In this document: positions 5,873 to 6,355 of the stretch, in pieces | Numbering within the stretch: position 1 is the stretch's first letter | Layout: each line of letters starts with the position of its first letter | Assembly (NCBI GenBank): GCA_035601575.1 | Contig: DATNNZ010000097.1 | Location: forward strand, 1 to 6,355 | Length of the DNA: 6,355 bases | From: DASTDH01 sp035601575 | GTDB taxonomy: Bacteria; Verrucomicrobiota; Verrucomicrobiia; Chthoniobacterales; JAFAMB01 | Direction of reading: 5' to 3' | Notes under the pieces: generated by a model | What the model was told of the DNA's origin: nothing | What the model saw: only the letters and a program-made list of their open reading frames with translations | Databases searched by the model: none | Made by a program: the position numbers and the translations under genes

Positions 5873-6191
5873 TAGCCCGGTAGAAGCACCAGTCCGGTGA
5901 TCGCTTCGCAGGTCGGTATGTGCTGGTTTTTCGCTTGGCAATTATGCCCTCAAGTCCTTTCTCTTTGGCTAGGCGATAAAGATCGATTCCACGATTCTCG
6001 ACGTAACCGCCAACTTGGATGCCGGGAACAGGATTGATGTTTTGTTCCAAGCGTTCACGTCGTTGCAAAACCGTCTTGCCGGTAATGTCACGCCCATCAC
6101 TCCAAAGCAGATCGAACAGATATAAGACAACCGGAGCAGTCGGGCGTTTCTGCCATTGTTGCAATAACTGAAACCTCGGTACGCCATCCTT
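5862..6191 (-). pseudogene. ligD: Fragment of ATP-dependent DNA ligase domain of LigD
   Basis: About 109 residues in one open frame match the nucleotidyltransferase domain of LigD, the ATP-dependent ligase of bacterial non-homologous end joining with Ku. Visible are KDGVPRFQLLQQ at the IS boundary, motif IIIa in LYLFDLLWSDGRDITG, and motif IV in KEKGLEGIIAKR, followed by STYRPAKRSPDW. Motif V normally continues DWLKIK, but here similarity stops at DW and the frame ends after seven unrelated residues (TAG at 5864-5862). The catalytic lysine motif and any nuclease or polymerase domains would lie on the far side of the insertion sequence, and the OB-fold domain is missing. The fragment therefore cannot be an active ligase. 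No Ku gene is present in the window. Confidence 0.87.
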
Positions 6192-6192
6192 A

Positions 6193-6355
6193 GAGGGTGT
6201 TTGAAAAGTCGTTTACGTGTACAGATTATCGTCGTGTGATGAGAATTAAAAACGATGTCGAGAAGCTCTACGATACAGATTTGACCGATGCAGCCTGGTC
6301 GCTGATCGCGCCGATATTGCCGGCAGCACGGACCGGTGGCCGACCGCGCAAAACC
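6193..6355 (+). mobile_element. Left end of an IS5-family insertion sequence (runs off window)
   Basis: The element begins near GAGGGTGTTTGAAAAGTC (6193-6210), a sequence typical of IS5-family terminal inverted repeats, immediately followed by a transposase start. The flanking TA at 6191-6192 (within TTAG, 6190-6193) fits the short TA or YTAR target of IS5 subgroups. Ligase similarity on the minus strand stops exactly at this boundary, so the insertion disrupted the ligD sequence. The right end is outside the window. Confidence 0.82.
6239..6355 (+). CDS. IS5-family transposase, N-terminal fragment (cut by window end)
   Basis: Thirty-nine residues are visible from ATG 6239 to the last base, with no stop. 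YDTDLTDAAWSLIAPILP followed by an ARTGGRPRKT segment is the hallmark N-terminal DUF4096-type domain of IS5-family transposases, which precedes the DDE catalytic domain. The catalytic residues lie beyond the window, so intactness cannot be judged. A GTG at 6236 directly before the ATG is an equally possible start; no clear ribosome binding site is seen. The gene lies 46 bases inside the IS end. Confidence 0.88.
   Translation, partial: MRIKNDVEKLYDTDLTDAAWSLIAPILPAARTGGRPRKT

Noticed and set aside
1..6355. CRISPR array, tRNA, rRNA or a known defence cassette
   Set aside because: I found no regularly spaced direct repeats, no tRNA-like cloverleaf with a T-loop, no rRNA sequence, and no nuclease/ATPase pair typical of defence systems; the PLD protein sits with transporters instead.

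Overview
The window looks like an accessory stretch of a soil-type, Gram-negative chromosome of moderate GC. A lipobox lipoprotein, a secreted YHS protein, a possible outer-membrane barrel tail and a LigD-type ligase fragment fit a diderm bacterium. The gene mix and style suggest Acidobacteriota, but nothing here is diagnostic and that placement is inference.

Layout, left to right. (1) 2-400 (+) is the C-terminal end of a sulfite oxidase-type molybdenum enzyme, cut by the window edge. (2) 401-776 has no gene but holds an unexplained long inverted repeat (473-500 / 599-626). (3) 777-1301 (-) encodes a secreted YHS-domain protein. (4) 1302-1681 is non-coding apart from what looks like the orphan C-terminus of an outer-membrane beta-barrel (1407-1586, -). 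(5) 1682-3760 (+) is a compact three-gene operon: a two-motif phospholipase D (PLD)-like protein with a His-rich tail, whose end overlaps the first of two half-size chromate transporter (CHR) genes. The two CHR halves presumably form one membrane transporter. (6) 3761-4233 has no recognisable gene. (7) 4234-4882 (-) is a decayed end of a Tn3-family transposon: a candidate terminal inverted repeat plus the C-terminal part of TnpA, broken by a one-base frameshift. (8) 5297-5761 (+) encodes a DUF2846-type lipoprotein with a TTG start. Near-identical 16-bp palindromic boxes (TTGGACTAAGRTCCAR) lie on either side of it. (9) 5862-6191 (-) is an internal piece of the ligase domain of LigD, losing homology inside motif V on one side and interrupted on the other by (10) the left end and transposase start of an IS5-family insertion sequence (6193-6355, +), which runs off the window.

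The left half carries intact metabolic and transport genes. From about 3.8 kb rightward the DNA is a patchwork of mobile-element debris and gene fragments with one apparently intact lipoprotein gene embedded. I see no clear defence or otherwise new multi-gene system. The most unusual items are the PLD-CHR-CHR operon, the repeated palindromic box, and the inverted-repeat element at 473-626.
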